A DNA stretch of 6,416 bases from an uncultured Eubacteriales bacterium (GCA_934667575.1 CAKUME010000070.1:1-6416); one strand, 5' to 3'. Positions 1 to 5,419 are shown, counted from the first letter of the stretch. Program-made: numbers and translations. Notes: generated from the letters alone by a model not told the origin.

Positions 1-4
1 CCGA

Positions 5-736
5 TCAGGCCTCGCCGCGCTCCAGCTTTTTGAGGTATTCAAAGCAGATGCGGGCTTCGTCCATGCCGGTGGGGGTGAAGGTTTCACTTTCTGCCACCAT
101 CGGAATGCCCATTCCCACCGCCTTGCGGTACACCGCGGCCACCGGCGCGATGCCCATACCCAGCGGCATGTTGTGGCCGTCCTGCGAGCCATCCTTAATG
201 TGGATGAACTGGAGACGATCGCGGTATTTCTCCATCAGCTCCACCGGATTCTTCCCCGCAACATAGGCCCAGTAGGTGTCAATCTCAAGCTTGATCTTGG
301 TGCGCGCAATCAGCTCGTCATAGGGCACATAGCCTTCGTCCATTGTTTCAAATACGCGACGATGGTTGTGGAAGCCAAGCGTGAAGCCCGCCTGCTCGAG
401 CTTCGGCTGCACTTCGTTCACATTCGCAATGAATTCATCCAGCTTGGCACGGGTCCACAGATCGGCATCGGGAATGATGTAGTGGCAGTTTCCAATGGCC
501 TTTTGATACGCGATCGTATCGTCAAACGCATGGAGCAGATTGTCCATGCCGCTGTGCGTGCCCGAAGTGCGCAGCCCAAATTCATTCAGCCAGCCGGCCA
601 CTTCTTCGGCGCTGTGGTTATAAAATCCGCAAAATTCCACAAACTTGTAGCCAATGGCCGCCACCTGACGCAGTGCTTCCTTGAGGTCAACGGATGCCAG
701 GTCGTGCACGCCGCCCATTTGAATGCCGTATTCCAT
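5..736 (-). CDS. Sugar phosphate isomerase/epimerase, tandem copy 1 (distal)
   Basis: A 243-residue xylose-isomerase-like TIM barrel (AP endonuclease 2 / sugar phosphate isomerase-epimerase superfamily). Such cytoplasmic, usually metal-dependent enzymes isomerise, epimerise or dehydrate sugars, keto-sugars and inosose. Visible landmarks are VEF with E34 on an early strand, THSG (H61), FHNH (residues 122-125), LEIDTYW (E151, D153), FIHIKD (H179, D182) and ESET (E216), which are plausible metal and substrate ligands. The ATG at 736-734 follows AGGA plus an A-rich 7-nt spacer. It is the last gene seen of the minus-strand operon and has about 90% protein identity to the adjacent copy 2 (24 differences counted by eye). 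Oddity: the HNHxxEF motif reads HNHRRVF, so the Glu at position 128 is Val. The full-length frame argues against simple decay. Substrate is unknown; IolE/IolI-, YcjR- or C-glycoside-lyase-like roles are all possible. Confidence 0.88.
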   Translation of the reverse strand: MEYGIQMGGVHDLASVDLKEALRQVAAIGYKFVEFCGFYNHSAEEVAGWLNEFGLRTSGTHSGMDNLLHAFDDTIAYQKAIGNCHYIIPDADLWTRAKLDEFIANVNEVQPKLEQAGFTLGFHNHRRVFETMDEGYVPYDELIARTKIKLEIDTYWAYVAGKNPVELMEKYRDRLQFIHIKDGSQDGHNMPLGMGIAPVAAVYRKAVGMGIPMVAESETFTPTGMDEARICFEYLKKLERGEA

Positions 737-756
737 ATTTTTTTCCTGCCTTTCAT

Positions 757-775
757 ACCCCGGAAAATCCGGGAT
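757..775 (-). other. Intergenic RNA hairpin upstream of isomerase copy 1
   Basis: CCCGGA (759-764) and TCCGGG (768-773) form a perfect 6-bp stem around a 3-nt loop. In the RNA a U-G and an A-U pair can extend it to about 8 bp. No U-tract follows, so it does not look like an intrinsic terminator. It sits about 20 nt before the start codon and just upstream of the ribosome binding site. It could affect mRNA processing or stability, or relative expression within the operon. Confidence 0.55.
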
Positions 776-781
776 CGTTCA

Positions 782-834
782 TTAGTGTCGGGAATAACCA
801 CGTCCACTTTGCGGTCGAGCTCCGCGGCCTTCAC
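782..834 (-). pseudogene. Fossil 3' end of a Gfo/Idh/MocA dehydrogenase gene
   Basis: Read on the minus strand, this 17-codon stretch encodes KAAELDRKVDVVIPDT after an initial Val, matching the last residues of the intact neighbour, KSAELGREVDVVIPEI. The stop codon is out of frame: TAA at 782-784 is shifted because the stretch between it and the conserved CCC-GA is one base shorter than in the intact gene. No upstream part of a dehydrogenase is present, because the stretch runs straight into the stop of isomerase copy 2. It is best read as a leftover of the tandem duplication rather than a functional peptide. Confidence 0.85.
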
Positions 835-842
835 GCGGCCGA

Positions 843-1574
843 TCAGGCCTCGCCGCGCTCCAGCTTTTTGAGGTATTCAAAGCAGATGCGGGCTTCGTCC
901 ATGCCGGTGGGGGTGCAGGTTTCGCTTTCCACCACCATCGGAATACCCATTTCCACCGCCTTGCGATACACCGCGGCCACCGGCGCGGTACCCATGCCCA
1001 GCGGCGTACCGTGGCCGTCCTGCGAGCCATCCTTAATGTGGATGAACTGGAGACGATCGCGGTATTTCTCCATCAGCTCTACCGGATTTTTCCCCGCAAC
1101 ATAAGCCCAGTAGGTGTCGATTTCGAGCTTAAGCTTGGTGCGCGCGGTCAGCTCGTCATAAGGCACATAGCCCTCATCCATCGTTGCAAATTCGCGATGA
1201 TGATTGTGGAAACCAAGCGTAAAACCCACCTGCTCGAGCTTCGGCTGCACTTCGTTCACATTCGCAATGAATTCGTCCAGCTTGGCACGGGTCCACAGGT
1301 CGGTGCCGGGAATGATGTAGTGGCAATTTCCAATGGCCTTGTGATACGCAACCGTATCGTCAAACGCATGGAGCAGACCGTCCATGCCGCTGTGCGTGCC
1401 CGAAGTGCGCAGCCCAAATTCGCTCAGCCAGCCGGCCACTTCTTCGGCGCTGTGGTCAAAAAAGCCCGCAAACTCCACATACTTATAGCCAATGGCCGCC
1501 ACCTGACGCAGCGCTTCCTTGAGGTCAACGGATGCCAGGTCGCGCACGCCGTACATTTGAATGCCGTATTCCAT
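843..1574 (-). CDS. Sugar phosphate isomerase/epimerase, tandem copy 2 (proximal)
   Basis: A 243-residue TIM-barrel enzyme of the xylose-isomerase-like superfamily, colinear with copy 1 without indels. It keeps E34, H61, FHNH (122-125), LEIDTYW (E151, D153), FIHIKD (H179, D182) and E216. The HNHxxEF motif is intact here (HNHHREF, E128), so this copy more likely holds the ancestral activity. Differences from copy 1 cluster at residues 32-40 (F/Y32, C/A36, Y/F39, N/D40), just after E34, and around 126-130, 189-190 and 195, regions likely to lie near the active site. The start ATG is preceded by AGGA with 7-nt spacing, identical to copy 1. It lies 45 bp after the stop of the Gfo/Idh gene, so co-transcription is likely. 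The expected role is to process the keto-sugar made by that dehydrogenase; this is inferred from family pairings, and the substrate is not identified. Confidence 0.9.
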   Translation of the reverse strand: MEYGIQMYGVRDLASVDLKEALRQVAAIGYKYVEFAGFFDHSAEEVAGWLSEFGLRTSGTHSGMDGLLHAFDDTVAYHKAIGNCHYIIPGTDLWTRAKLDEFIANVNEVQPKLEQVGFTLGFHNHHREFATMDEGYVPYDELTARTKLKLEIDTYWAYVAGKNPVELMEKYRDRLQFIHIKDGSQDGHGTPLGMGTAPVAAVYRKAVEMGIPMVVESETCTPTGMDEARICFEYLKKLERGEA

Positions 1575-1594
1575 ATTTTTTTCCTGCCTTTCAT

Positions 1595-1613
1595 ACCCCG
1601 GAAAATCCGGGAT
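1595..1613 (-). other. Intergenic RNA hairpin upstream of isomerase copy 2
   Basis: This is the same hairpin as in the other duplication unit: CCCGGA (1597-1602), AAA loop, TCCGGG (1606-1611), with possible flanking U-G and A-U pairs in the RNA. It begins about 8 bp after the stop of the dehydrogenase gene and lies before the AGGA ribosome binding site of isomerase copy 2. Both copies are identical in stem and loop although nearby sequence has drifted. Confidence 0.55.
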
Positions 1614-1619
1614 CGTTCG

Positions 1620-2723
1620 TTAAATTTCGGGAATGACCACATCCACTTCGCGGCCGAGCTCCGCGGACTTCACAATGTGGTCGATGATCGCCTGATTATA
1701 CAGAATCTGCGACGACGGCGCGGGCACCGGTGTGCCCAGCTTGACCGCATCGAGGAACGAGCGGATTTTGGTATCCCAAAGCGGGGTCGTTTCTTTCACG
1801 ATCGGAATCACGGTTTCGGTTTGCAAACCGGCCACATCGTGATAAAGCGTCATCGGGCCGCCCACCGTGCCGTTCCAGCAGTCGGTGGAGGGAATGCGCA
1901 GCGCGCCTTCCTTGCCGAAAATGATCGTGTCGCCCGGGGTGTTGGGATGCATCGCCCACGAAATGCGGAAGTCGAGCACAATGCCGCCCTCCAGCCGCAC
2001 AAACGCCGCCGCAAAATCATCCACGCCGAAGCGCTTGGCGTTCTCGGCCGCCGTGTGGGTCTTATCCGCCGTGGCATACTTCGGGTTTTTGCCGAAGAAA
2101 TCGGATTTGTAACCGCTCACGGTCAACGGCTTCGGGTAGCCGATGGCGTTGAGCACCATGTCCAGCGAATAGCAGCCAATGTCGCCCAGCGCGCCGATGC
2201 CGGCGGTTTTATCCTCGATAAAGGTGCTGTTCGGAATGCCGCGCCGCCGTCCGCCGCCGGTCTGAATATAATAAATTTCGCCCAGTGCGCCCGACTCCAC
2301 GATTTTCTTAATCATCTTCATGTTGGCATCCCCGCGCGGCTGGAAGCCGATCGAGAGCACCTTGCCGCTCTTTTTCTCGGCGCGCATCACCTCCACCGCT
2401 TCTTCGGTGGTCACGGTGAACGGCTTTTCGAGCAGCACGTTCACGCCGGCGTTCAGCGCGTCAATGGCGCACACCGCGTGCTGACGGTTGTAGGTGCACA
2501 CGCTCACGCAGTCGAGCTGCTCCTTGGCCAGCATTTCGCGGTGGTCGGTGTAGCAGTGCACCCCCTCCAGCTCAAACTCTTTGAAAAACGCGTCGGCCTT
2601 GCCGGGCACAATGTCGGCGCCCGCCACAATTTCCACATCGTCCATGTGCAGATACGCATGCATGTGCGCGTGGGCGATTCCGCCGGTGCCAATAATACCA
2701 ATACGCAATTTCTTTTCGGACAT
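1620..2723 (-). CDS. Gfo/Idh/MocA family NAD(P)-dependent oxidoreductase
   Basis: A 367-residue cytoplasmic dehydrogenase. An N-terminal Rossmann fold carries GTGGIA (residues 12-17, GxGxxA type). EKP at 99-101 supplies the family's conserved Lys100. The C-terminal alpha/beta domain carries GDIGCYSLD (180-188), where D181 fits the family D-x-G-x-H/Y pattern and Tyr185 takes the place often held by His, as in glucose-fructose oxidoreductase-type members. Family members oxidise a sugar or inositol hydroxyl to a ketone, or the reverse. The open frame extends upstream, but the start at 2723-2721 is chosen because GAGGAAG lies about 7 nt before it, the Rossmann motif begins as usual near residue 7, and a TATAAT promoter lies just upstream. 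It is the first gene of the operon with the two isomerases. Substrate is unknown; similarity to IolG, YcjS or 3-keto-glycoside dehydrogenases cannot be resolved by eye. Confidence 0.92.
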   Translation of the reverse strand: MSEKKLRIGIIGTGGIAHAHMHAYLHMDDVEIVAGADIVPGKADAFFKEFELEGVHCYTDHREMLAKEQLDCVSVCTYNRQHAVCAIDALNAGVNVLLEKPFTVTTEEAVEVMRAEKKSGKVLSIGFQPRGDANMKMIKKIVESGALGEIYYIQTGGGRRRGIPNSTFIEDKTAGIGALGDIGCYSLDMVLNAIGYPKPLTVSGYKSDFFGKNPKYATADKTHTAAENAKRFGVDDFAAAFVRLEGGIVLDFRISWAMHPNTPGDTIIFGKEGALRIPSTDCWNGTVGGPMTLYHDVAGLQTETVIPIVKETTPLWDTKIRSFLDAVKLGTPVPAPSSQILYNQAIIDHIVKSAELGREVDVVIPEI

Positions 2724-2775
2724 TTTTTCTTCCTCGCTTTCGTTGCAAATAATGCAGTGGAATTTCTTCGTCCCT

Positions 2776-2803
2776 ATTATAGCATGAATGCGCGCATGCG
2801 CAA
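2776..2803 (-). promoter_or_regulatory. Promoter of the Gfo/Idh-isomerase operon
   Basis: On the minus strand, a perfect TATAAT (2776-2781) lies 16 bp from TTGCGC (2798-2803), which keeps the TTG of the -35 consensus. Transcription would begin near 2769, giving a leader of about 45 nt before the dehydrogenase ATG. A 10-bp palindrome, GCGCATGCGC (2792-2801), overlaps the spacer and -35 and could be an operator. Confidence 0.6.
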
Positions 2804-2831
2804 GCCCCTGCGCACATTTGAACAATATCTG

Positions 2832-2851
2832 GCGGAAAATTCCGCTTTTTT
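2832..2851 (+). terminator. Terminator-like hairpin with T-tract, plus orientation
   Basis: The palindrome GCGGAAAATTCCGC (2832-2845) is followed on the plus strand by six T residues (2846-2851), the form of an intrinsic terminator for plus-strand transcription. It lies between two minus-strand genes, just past the stop of the small membrane protein gene. On the minus strand the hairpin exists but no U-tract follows, so it is at best a weak terminator for that gene. No plus-strand gene lies upstream of it in the window. Confidence 0.45.
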
Positions 2852-2862
2852 GGCGCGAATTT

Positions 2863-3330
2863 TCACTTGCTTTCGTATTCCGCCGCCGCTTTTTCGGCCG
2901 CGTCACGGGCGGCATCCTCGCGCTCAGCCAGCTGGCGATATTCCTCGGCGGCCTTTTTGTCCACATACGCCTCCACCGGCGGCCATGCGCTGTTGGCGGT
3001 GTCCCGGTTTCCCACAATACCGGCTTCCCGCGCCTGCGGGCCGTTCCGCTTTTCGTCCATCATCTTGCGATATTTGGCGCGGTTTTCCTTGCGCCGCGCT
3101 TCGTCCGCTTTTTTGTCGGCACGGTACACCAGATAGAACCCACCCGCAGCCAGAATCACCGACAAATAGGGCAGCCCCACCGCCGACGTGGCGGCGCAGA
3201 TCAGTGCCGACGCCGCGCCGAGCACAATGCCGATTTTTTCCCGGCGCACCAGCGCATAAACCAGCGGCACCAGCCCCATTACCAACCCCAGCCCGGCCAA
3301 TATGATCCGCGCGCGCACTTCCTGCGACAT
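2863..3330 (-). CDS. Small membrane protein with charged helical tail, unknown function
   Basis: A 155-residue protein I do not recognise. Residues about 9-28, 34-50 and 52-69 are hydrophobic and likely form two or three membrane helices. A highly charged Lys/Arg/Glu/Ala-rich stretch (about 71-95) follows, then a linker with Pro and Trp (about 97-122) and a second charged helix to the end (123-155), both able to form coiled coil. The short N-terminus and the RR-EK loop (29-32) suggest a cytoplasmic tail. The start at 3330-3328 is preferred because GGAAGGG lies 9 nt upstream. ATG at 3348 and TTG at 3351 are also in frame, but they would lie only about 10 nt from the predicted transcription start. 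It stands alone, divergent from the flavodoxin-like gene, with a separate promoter between it and the operon downstream. Confidence 0.75.
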   Translation of the reverse strand: MSQEVRARIILAGLGLVMGLVPLVYALVRREKIGIVLGAASALICAATSAVGLPYLSVILAAGGFYLVYRADKKADEARRKENRAKYRKMMDEKRNGPQAREAGIVGNRDTANSAWPPVEAYVDKKAAEEYRQLAEREDAARDAAEKAAAEYESK

Positions 3331-3364
3331 AAAATCCGACCCTTCCATCAAATAAGTTCACCTT

Positions 3365-3393
3365 ATTTTAGCATACTCCGGCACAAAGGAAAA
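3365..3393 (-). promoter_or_regulatory. Possible promoter of the small membrane protein gene
   Basis: On the minus strand, TAAAAT (3365-3370, five of six to consensus) lies about 16-17 bp from a weak TTTCCT/TTTTCC -35 (3387-3393). The predicted start near 3358 supports translation from 3330 rather than from the upstream in-frame codons. The -35 match is poor. Confidence 0.35.
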
Positions 3394-3456
3394 GCATTTT
3401 TGCGCAAAATTCAAAATATTGTTACATCCGCTTGATAAAAATTTTTTTGAAATGCC

Positions 3457-3485
3457 TTTATTTTTGGCGGTGGGTCGATTATAAT
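3457..3485 (+). promoter_or_regulatory. Promoter of the flavodoxin-like gene
   Basis: A perfect TATAAT (3480-3485) lies 17 bp after TTTATT (3457-3462), a weak -35, inside an AT-rich stretch that contrasts with the GC-rich coding DNA. The leader to the ATG would be about 47 nt. AAAGGAG ends 9 nt before the start codon as a strong ribosome binding site. Confidence 0.5.
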
Positions 3486-3538
3486 ATAAGAAAGACATTG
3501 GAACGGAGGCGGAAAACCGACAAAAGGAGCTAGCTCAA

Positions 3539-4042
3539 ATGAAAACATTAATTTTATATGATACACTCACCGGGAATACCCGGATTATTTGTGAGAATTT
3601 ACAAAAGTCGCTGTTCGCCGACACTGTGCAGCTGCCGGTACGGCGCAAATATACGCGGCTGAGTGCCTACCTGAGCGGTGCGGCGGCGGCTTTGCAGGGG
3701 CGGGGGCGTGCGCTGCTGCCGCTTGCGGAGGATGTGAGCGCCTACGGGCGGATCGTGCTCGCATCACCGGTGTGGGCGGGACGGCCCACGCCTGCCGTCA
3801 CGGAGTTTTTGCGTACCTACGATCTGCGCGGCCGAACGGTGCATGGCGTGCTCTGCTATGAGCGCGACGCGGGCATTGCCGCCGAAAGGCTCCGTCAGCT
3901 GATCGAGCAGGCGGGCGGGCGTTGTGCTTCGGTGGTGCGCATCCGCCGCACGGCCGCGCTGATGGAGCGGCTGCAGGCGGATCAGGCGCAGCTGCTGCTC
4001 GATCCGGAGCGCGGCGTGCTGCTGCCCGATCCGATCGCATAA
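3539..4042 (+). CDS. Flavodoxin-like protein
   Basis: A 167-residue protein of the flavodoxin fold, a cytoplasmic FMN-binding electron carrier or reductase module. The N-terminal strand MKTLILYDT leads into TLTGNT (residues 9-14), the T-x-T-G-N-T phosphate-binding loop for FMN. SPVWAG (76-81) marks the second FMN-contact loop, followed by the family's pattern of a Pro and an FL helix start. The length is normal for flavodoxin domains. The ATG at 3539 is supported by a strong AAAGGAG site 9 nt upstream and by motif placement. The first 20 or so codons are AT-richer than the rest. The C-terminal third (about 125-167) is Arg- and Leu-rich and less typical, so partner and flavin use are uncertain. 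It is first in the plus-strand group and may be co-transcribed with the MBL-fold gene 85 bp downstream. Confidence 0.8.
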   Translation: MKTLILYDTLTGNTRIICENLQKSLFADTVQLPVRRKYTRLSAYLSGAAAALQGRGRALLPLAEDVSAYGRIVLASPVWAGRPTPAVTEFLRTYDLRGRTVHGVLCYERDAGIAAERLRQLIEQAGGRCASVVRIRRTAALMERLQADQAQLLLDPERGVLLPDPIA

Positions 4043-4127
4043 CGGCCAATCATTAATATATGAATATGATCCAGAACAACGCCCGGTGATGCAGCCGGAC
4101 GAGACATATCAAAGGGGGTTATTTATC

Positions 4128-4847
4128 ATGCAGGTCCTATTTCTCGGCACCAGCCACGGCGTTCCGGAAGAACGTCAGTTCTGCTCCGGTGTGCTGCTGC
4201 GCAGCGGCGACCGCACCTATCTCATTGATGCGGGCGCGCCGGTTTCCGCGCTGCTGCGGCGGTACCATATTGAACACGAGAGCGTGCGCGGCGTGTTTAT
4301 CACGCATATGCACGACGACCATTTTGCCGGGCTGGTGGAATTCAGCGCGCTGCTGACCTGGTACTTTAAAAAAGCGGATCCCGAAATTCTGCTGCCGGAG
4401 CAAAAGGGCATCGATCTGCTGGATTATTGGCTCGACACCATGTACGGCGCCGACCGCCGACCGCTGCGGATGCGCGTCTACGAGCCGGGCGTGATTTTTG
4501 ACGACGGCTGCCTGCGTGTGACCGCGCGCCCCACACAGCATATGCCGCATGCAAATGCGTTTGTGTGCGAAATGGAGGGCAAGCGCCTGCTGTTTACCGG
4601 CGATATGAGCGGGAGCTACGCGGAATATCCGTCGCTGCTCAACGGCGAGCAGTTCAATCTGGTGGTTTGCGAAGGCGCACATCATTCGCCCTATTCGGAA
4701 TGTGCCGAAATTTTTGCGCCCACGCGCACCGACCGCCTGCTGGTGACGCACTACACGCCCGCCCACGGCGAAGCGGTGAAGGCGTTTGCAAAGCGGATGC
4801 CGTTCCCGTGCGCGCTTGCCTACGACGGCATGACCGTTGAGTTGTAA
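4128..4847 (+). CDS. MBL-fold (beta-lactamase-like) metal-dependent hydrolase, RNase Z-like
   Basis: A 239-residue metallo-beta-lactamase-fold protein, probably cytoplasmic. It begins MQVLFLGTSHG, the usual first strand of RNase Z-like members. HMHDDH at 60-65 matches HxHxDH (H60, H62, D64, H65). Further likely metal ligands are H138 or H141 in TQHMPH, D159 in FTGDMS, and H208 in THYTPAH, so a two-metal site appears complete. The family includes tRNA 3'-processing nucleases, phosphodiesterases and other hydrolases. At 239 residues this is shorter than a typical RNase Z (about 300) and no exosite arm is evident, so I do not call it rnz. The start at 4128 is chosen over ATG at 4086/4089 because AAAGGGGG ends 9 nt upstream and the fold starts there. 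Substrate is unknown. Confidence 0.85.
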   Translation: MQVLFLGTSHGVPEERQFCSGVLLRSGDRTYLIDAGAPVSALLRRYHIEHESVRGVFITHMHDDHFAGLVEFSALLTWYFKKADPEILLPEQKGIDLLDYWLDTMYGADRRPLRMRVYEPGVIFDDGCLRVTARPTQHMPHANAFVCEMEGKRLLFTGDMSGSYAEYPSLLNGEQFNLVVCEGAHHSPYSECAEIFAPTRTDRLLVTHYTPAHGEAVKAFAKRMPFPCALAYDGMTVEL

Positions 4848-4852
4848 ACGGC

Positions 4853-4881
4853 TTGCATCTGCGGCGTTTTTGCGCTATAAT
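4853..4881 (+). promoter_or_regulatory. Strong promoter of rimI-tsaD
   Basis: TTGCAT (4853-4858), a 17-bp spacer and a perfect TATAAT (4876-4881) make the best sigma-70/sigma-A-type promoter in the window. Its -35 begins 6 bp after the stop of the MBL-fold gene. The transcript would start near 4888, leaving a leader of about 35 nt before the rimI start, so rimI-tsaD need not depend on upstream read-through. Confidence 0.7.
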
Positions 4882-4922
4882 AAAAACCGCGCGAAAAATC
4901 AGCAGAAAACGGGGCGATGCGA

Positions 4923-5372
4923 ATGATAACGATCGAACGGCTGTGCCCGGCGCATTTGGATGCGCTGGCCCGGCTGGAGCAGATTTGCTTTTCCGTGCCG
5001 TGGACGCGCGCGCAGCTCGCGGAAGAACTGGAAAATCCGCACGCCGCGGTGTTTGTGGCCGTGTCGAGCGGCGCCGTCTGCGGCTACGGCGGGCTGCACC
5101 ATGTGCTCGATGAGGCGGAAGTGACCAACATTGCCGTGGATCCGGCGTTCCGGCGGCAGGGCATCGCGCGCGCGATGCTCACCGCCATGGACGACTTTTG
5201 CCGTGCAAACGGAATGGCGTTTCTCACGCTGGAGGTGCGCGCCTCCAACGCCGGAGCAATCGCGCTTTACCGCGGCTGCGGATTCGGCGAAGTGGGCCGC
5301 CGCCGCAATTTTTATGCGTGTCCCACCGAGGATGCGCTGCTGATGACTAAATTTTACCGCGCACAAGAATAA
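4923..5372 (+). CDS. rimI: Ribosomal-protein-alanine N-acetyltransferase RimI
   Basis: A 149-residue GNAT-fold acetyltransferase of the RimI type, which acetylates the N-terminal alanine of ribosomal protein S18 in the best-known case. EAEVTNIAVDPAFRRQGIA (about residues 65-83) holds the RRQGIA acetyl-CoA pyrophosphate loop. LTLEVRASNAGAIALYRGCGF (about 101-121) is the RimI signature, with the likely catalytic Glu104 and Tyr116. The end, RRRNFYACPTEDALLM, is also typical, as is the length. An ATG at 4917 is in frame, but GGGG at 4911-4914 lies only 2 nt before it and 8 nt before ATG 4923, so the latter is preferred. tsaD follows 47 nt downstream, the usual rimI-tsaD order. RimI paralogues exist in some genomes, so the exact substrate is inferred. 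Confidence 0.92.
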   Translation: MITIERLCPAHLDALARLEQICFSVPWTRAQLAEELENPHAAVFVAVSSGAVCGYGGLHHVLDEAEVTNIAVDPAFRRQGIARAMLTAMDDFCRANGMAFLTLEVRASNAGAIALYRGCGFGEVGRRRNFYACPTEDALLMTKFYRAQE

Positions 5373-5378
5373 CGATCG

Positions 5379-5398
5379 GCCGGAGCAATGCTTCCGGC
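5379..5398 (+). other. Hairpin in the rimI-tsaD gap
   Basis: GCCGGAGC (5379-5386) and GCTTCCGGC (5390-5398) can pair in a stem of about 8 bp with one bulged T around an AAT loop. No T-tract follows, so it is probably not a terminator. It sits 21 nt before the tsaD start and could modulate processing or translation. Confidence 0.4.
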
Positions 5399-5419
5399 AC
5401 GGGAAGAGTGAACACAACT

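Larger units (their letters stand above)
1..834 (-). repeat. Tandem duplication unit A (Gfo/Idh tail fossil + hairpin + isomerase copy 1)
   Basis: Direct repeat of the stretch 839-1673, offset 838 bp across the isomerase and 839 bp beyond a one-base indel near 785-789. The first 60 bases are identical to 839-898, and the rest is about nine in ten identical by eye. Homology reaches the left window edge, so the true left boundary is not visible. On the right it ends at about 834, where the coding match to the dehydrogenase tail stops. Confidence 0.9.
839..1673 (-). repeat. Tandem duplication unit B (Gfo/Idh 3' end + hairpin + isomerase copy 2)
   Basis: Partner of unit A in direct orientation. 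It spans isomerase copy 2, the intergenic hairpin and the last 17 or so codons of the intact dehydrogenase gene. The units abut with only about 4 bp (835-838) between them. This fits an unequal-crossover or replication-slippage duplication within the operon; no insertion-sequence ends or terminal inverted repeats are visible. Confidence 0.9.

Noticed and set aside
1..1673. Insertion sequence or transposon as cause of the repeat
   Set aside because: No transposase frame, terminal inverted repeats or target-site duplication; the repeat contains only operon genes.
2724..3017. N-terminal extension of the Gfo/Idh frame
   Set aside because: The frame is open, but the extra 98 residues are low-complexity, overlap the membrane protein gene and read through a TATAAT promoter; GAGGAAG and the Rossmann start favour 2723.
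1011..3305. 764-codon open frame on the plus strand
   Set aside because: It lies antisense across the dehydrogenase, the isomerase 5' end and the membrane gene. The protein is Arg/His/Ala-rich with no recognisable domain, as expected for the shadow of GC-rich coding DNA. It repeats in the antisense of the other isomerase copy (173-871).
3527..3536. Palindrome GAGCTAGCTC overlapping the flavodoxin-like gene ribosome binding site
   Set aside because: The centre leaves only a 2-nt loop, so it cannot form a stable hairpin; with no other evidence it is probably chance.
4042..4070. Possible promoter for the MBL-fold gene (TATGAT at 4065-4070)
   Set aside because: There is no acceptable -35 at 16-18 bp; read-through from the flavodoxin-like gene is as likely.
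4137..4766. 209-codon open frame on the minus strand
   Set aside because: It is antisense to the MBL-fold gene, which has a full metal-binding motif set and a good ribosome binding site.
4861..4890. Inverted repeat GCGGCGTTTTT / AAAAACCGC as a terminator after the MBL-fold gene
   Set aside because: The stem has a two-base bulge and is AU-rich, no T-tract follows, and it coincides with the rimI promoter.
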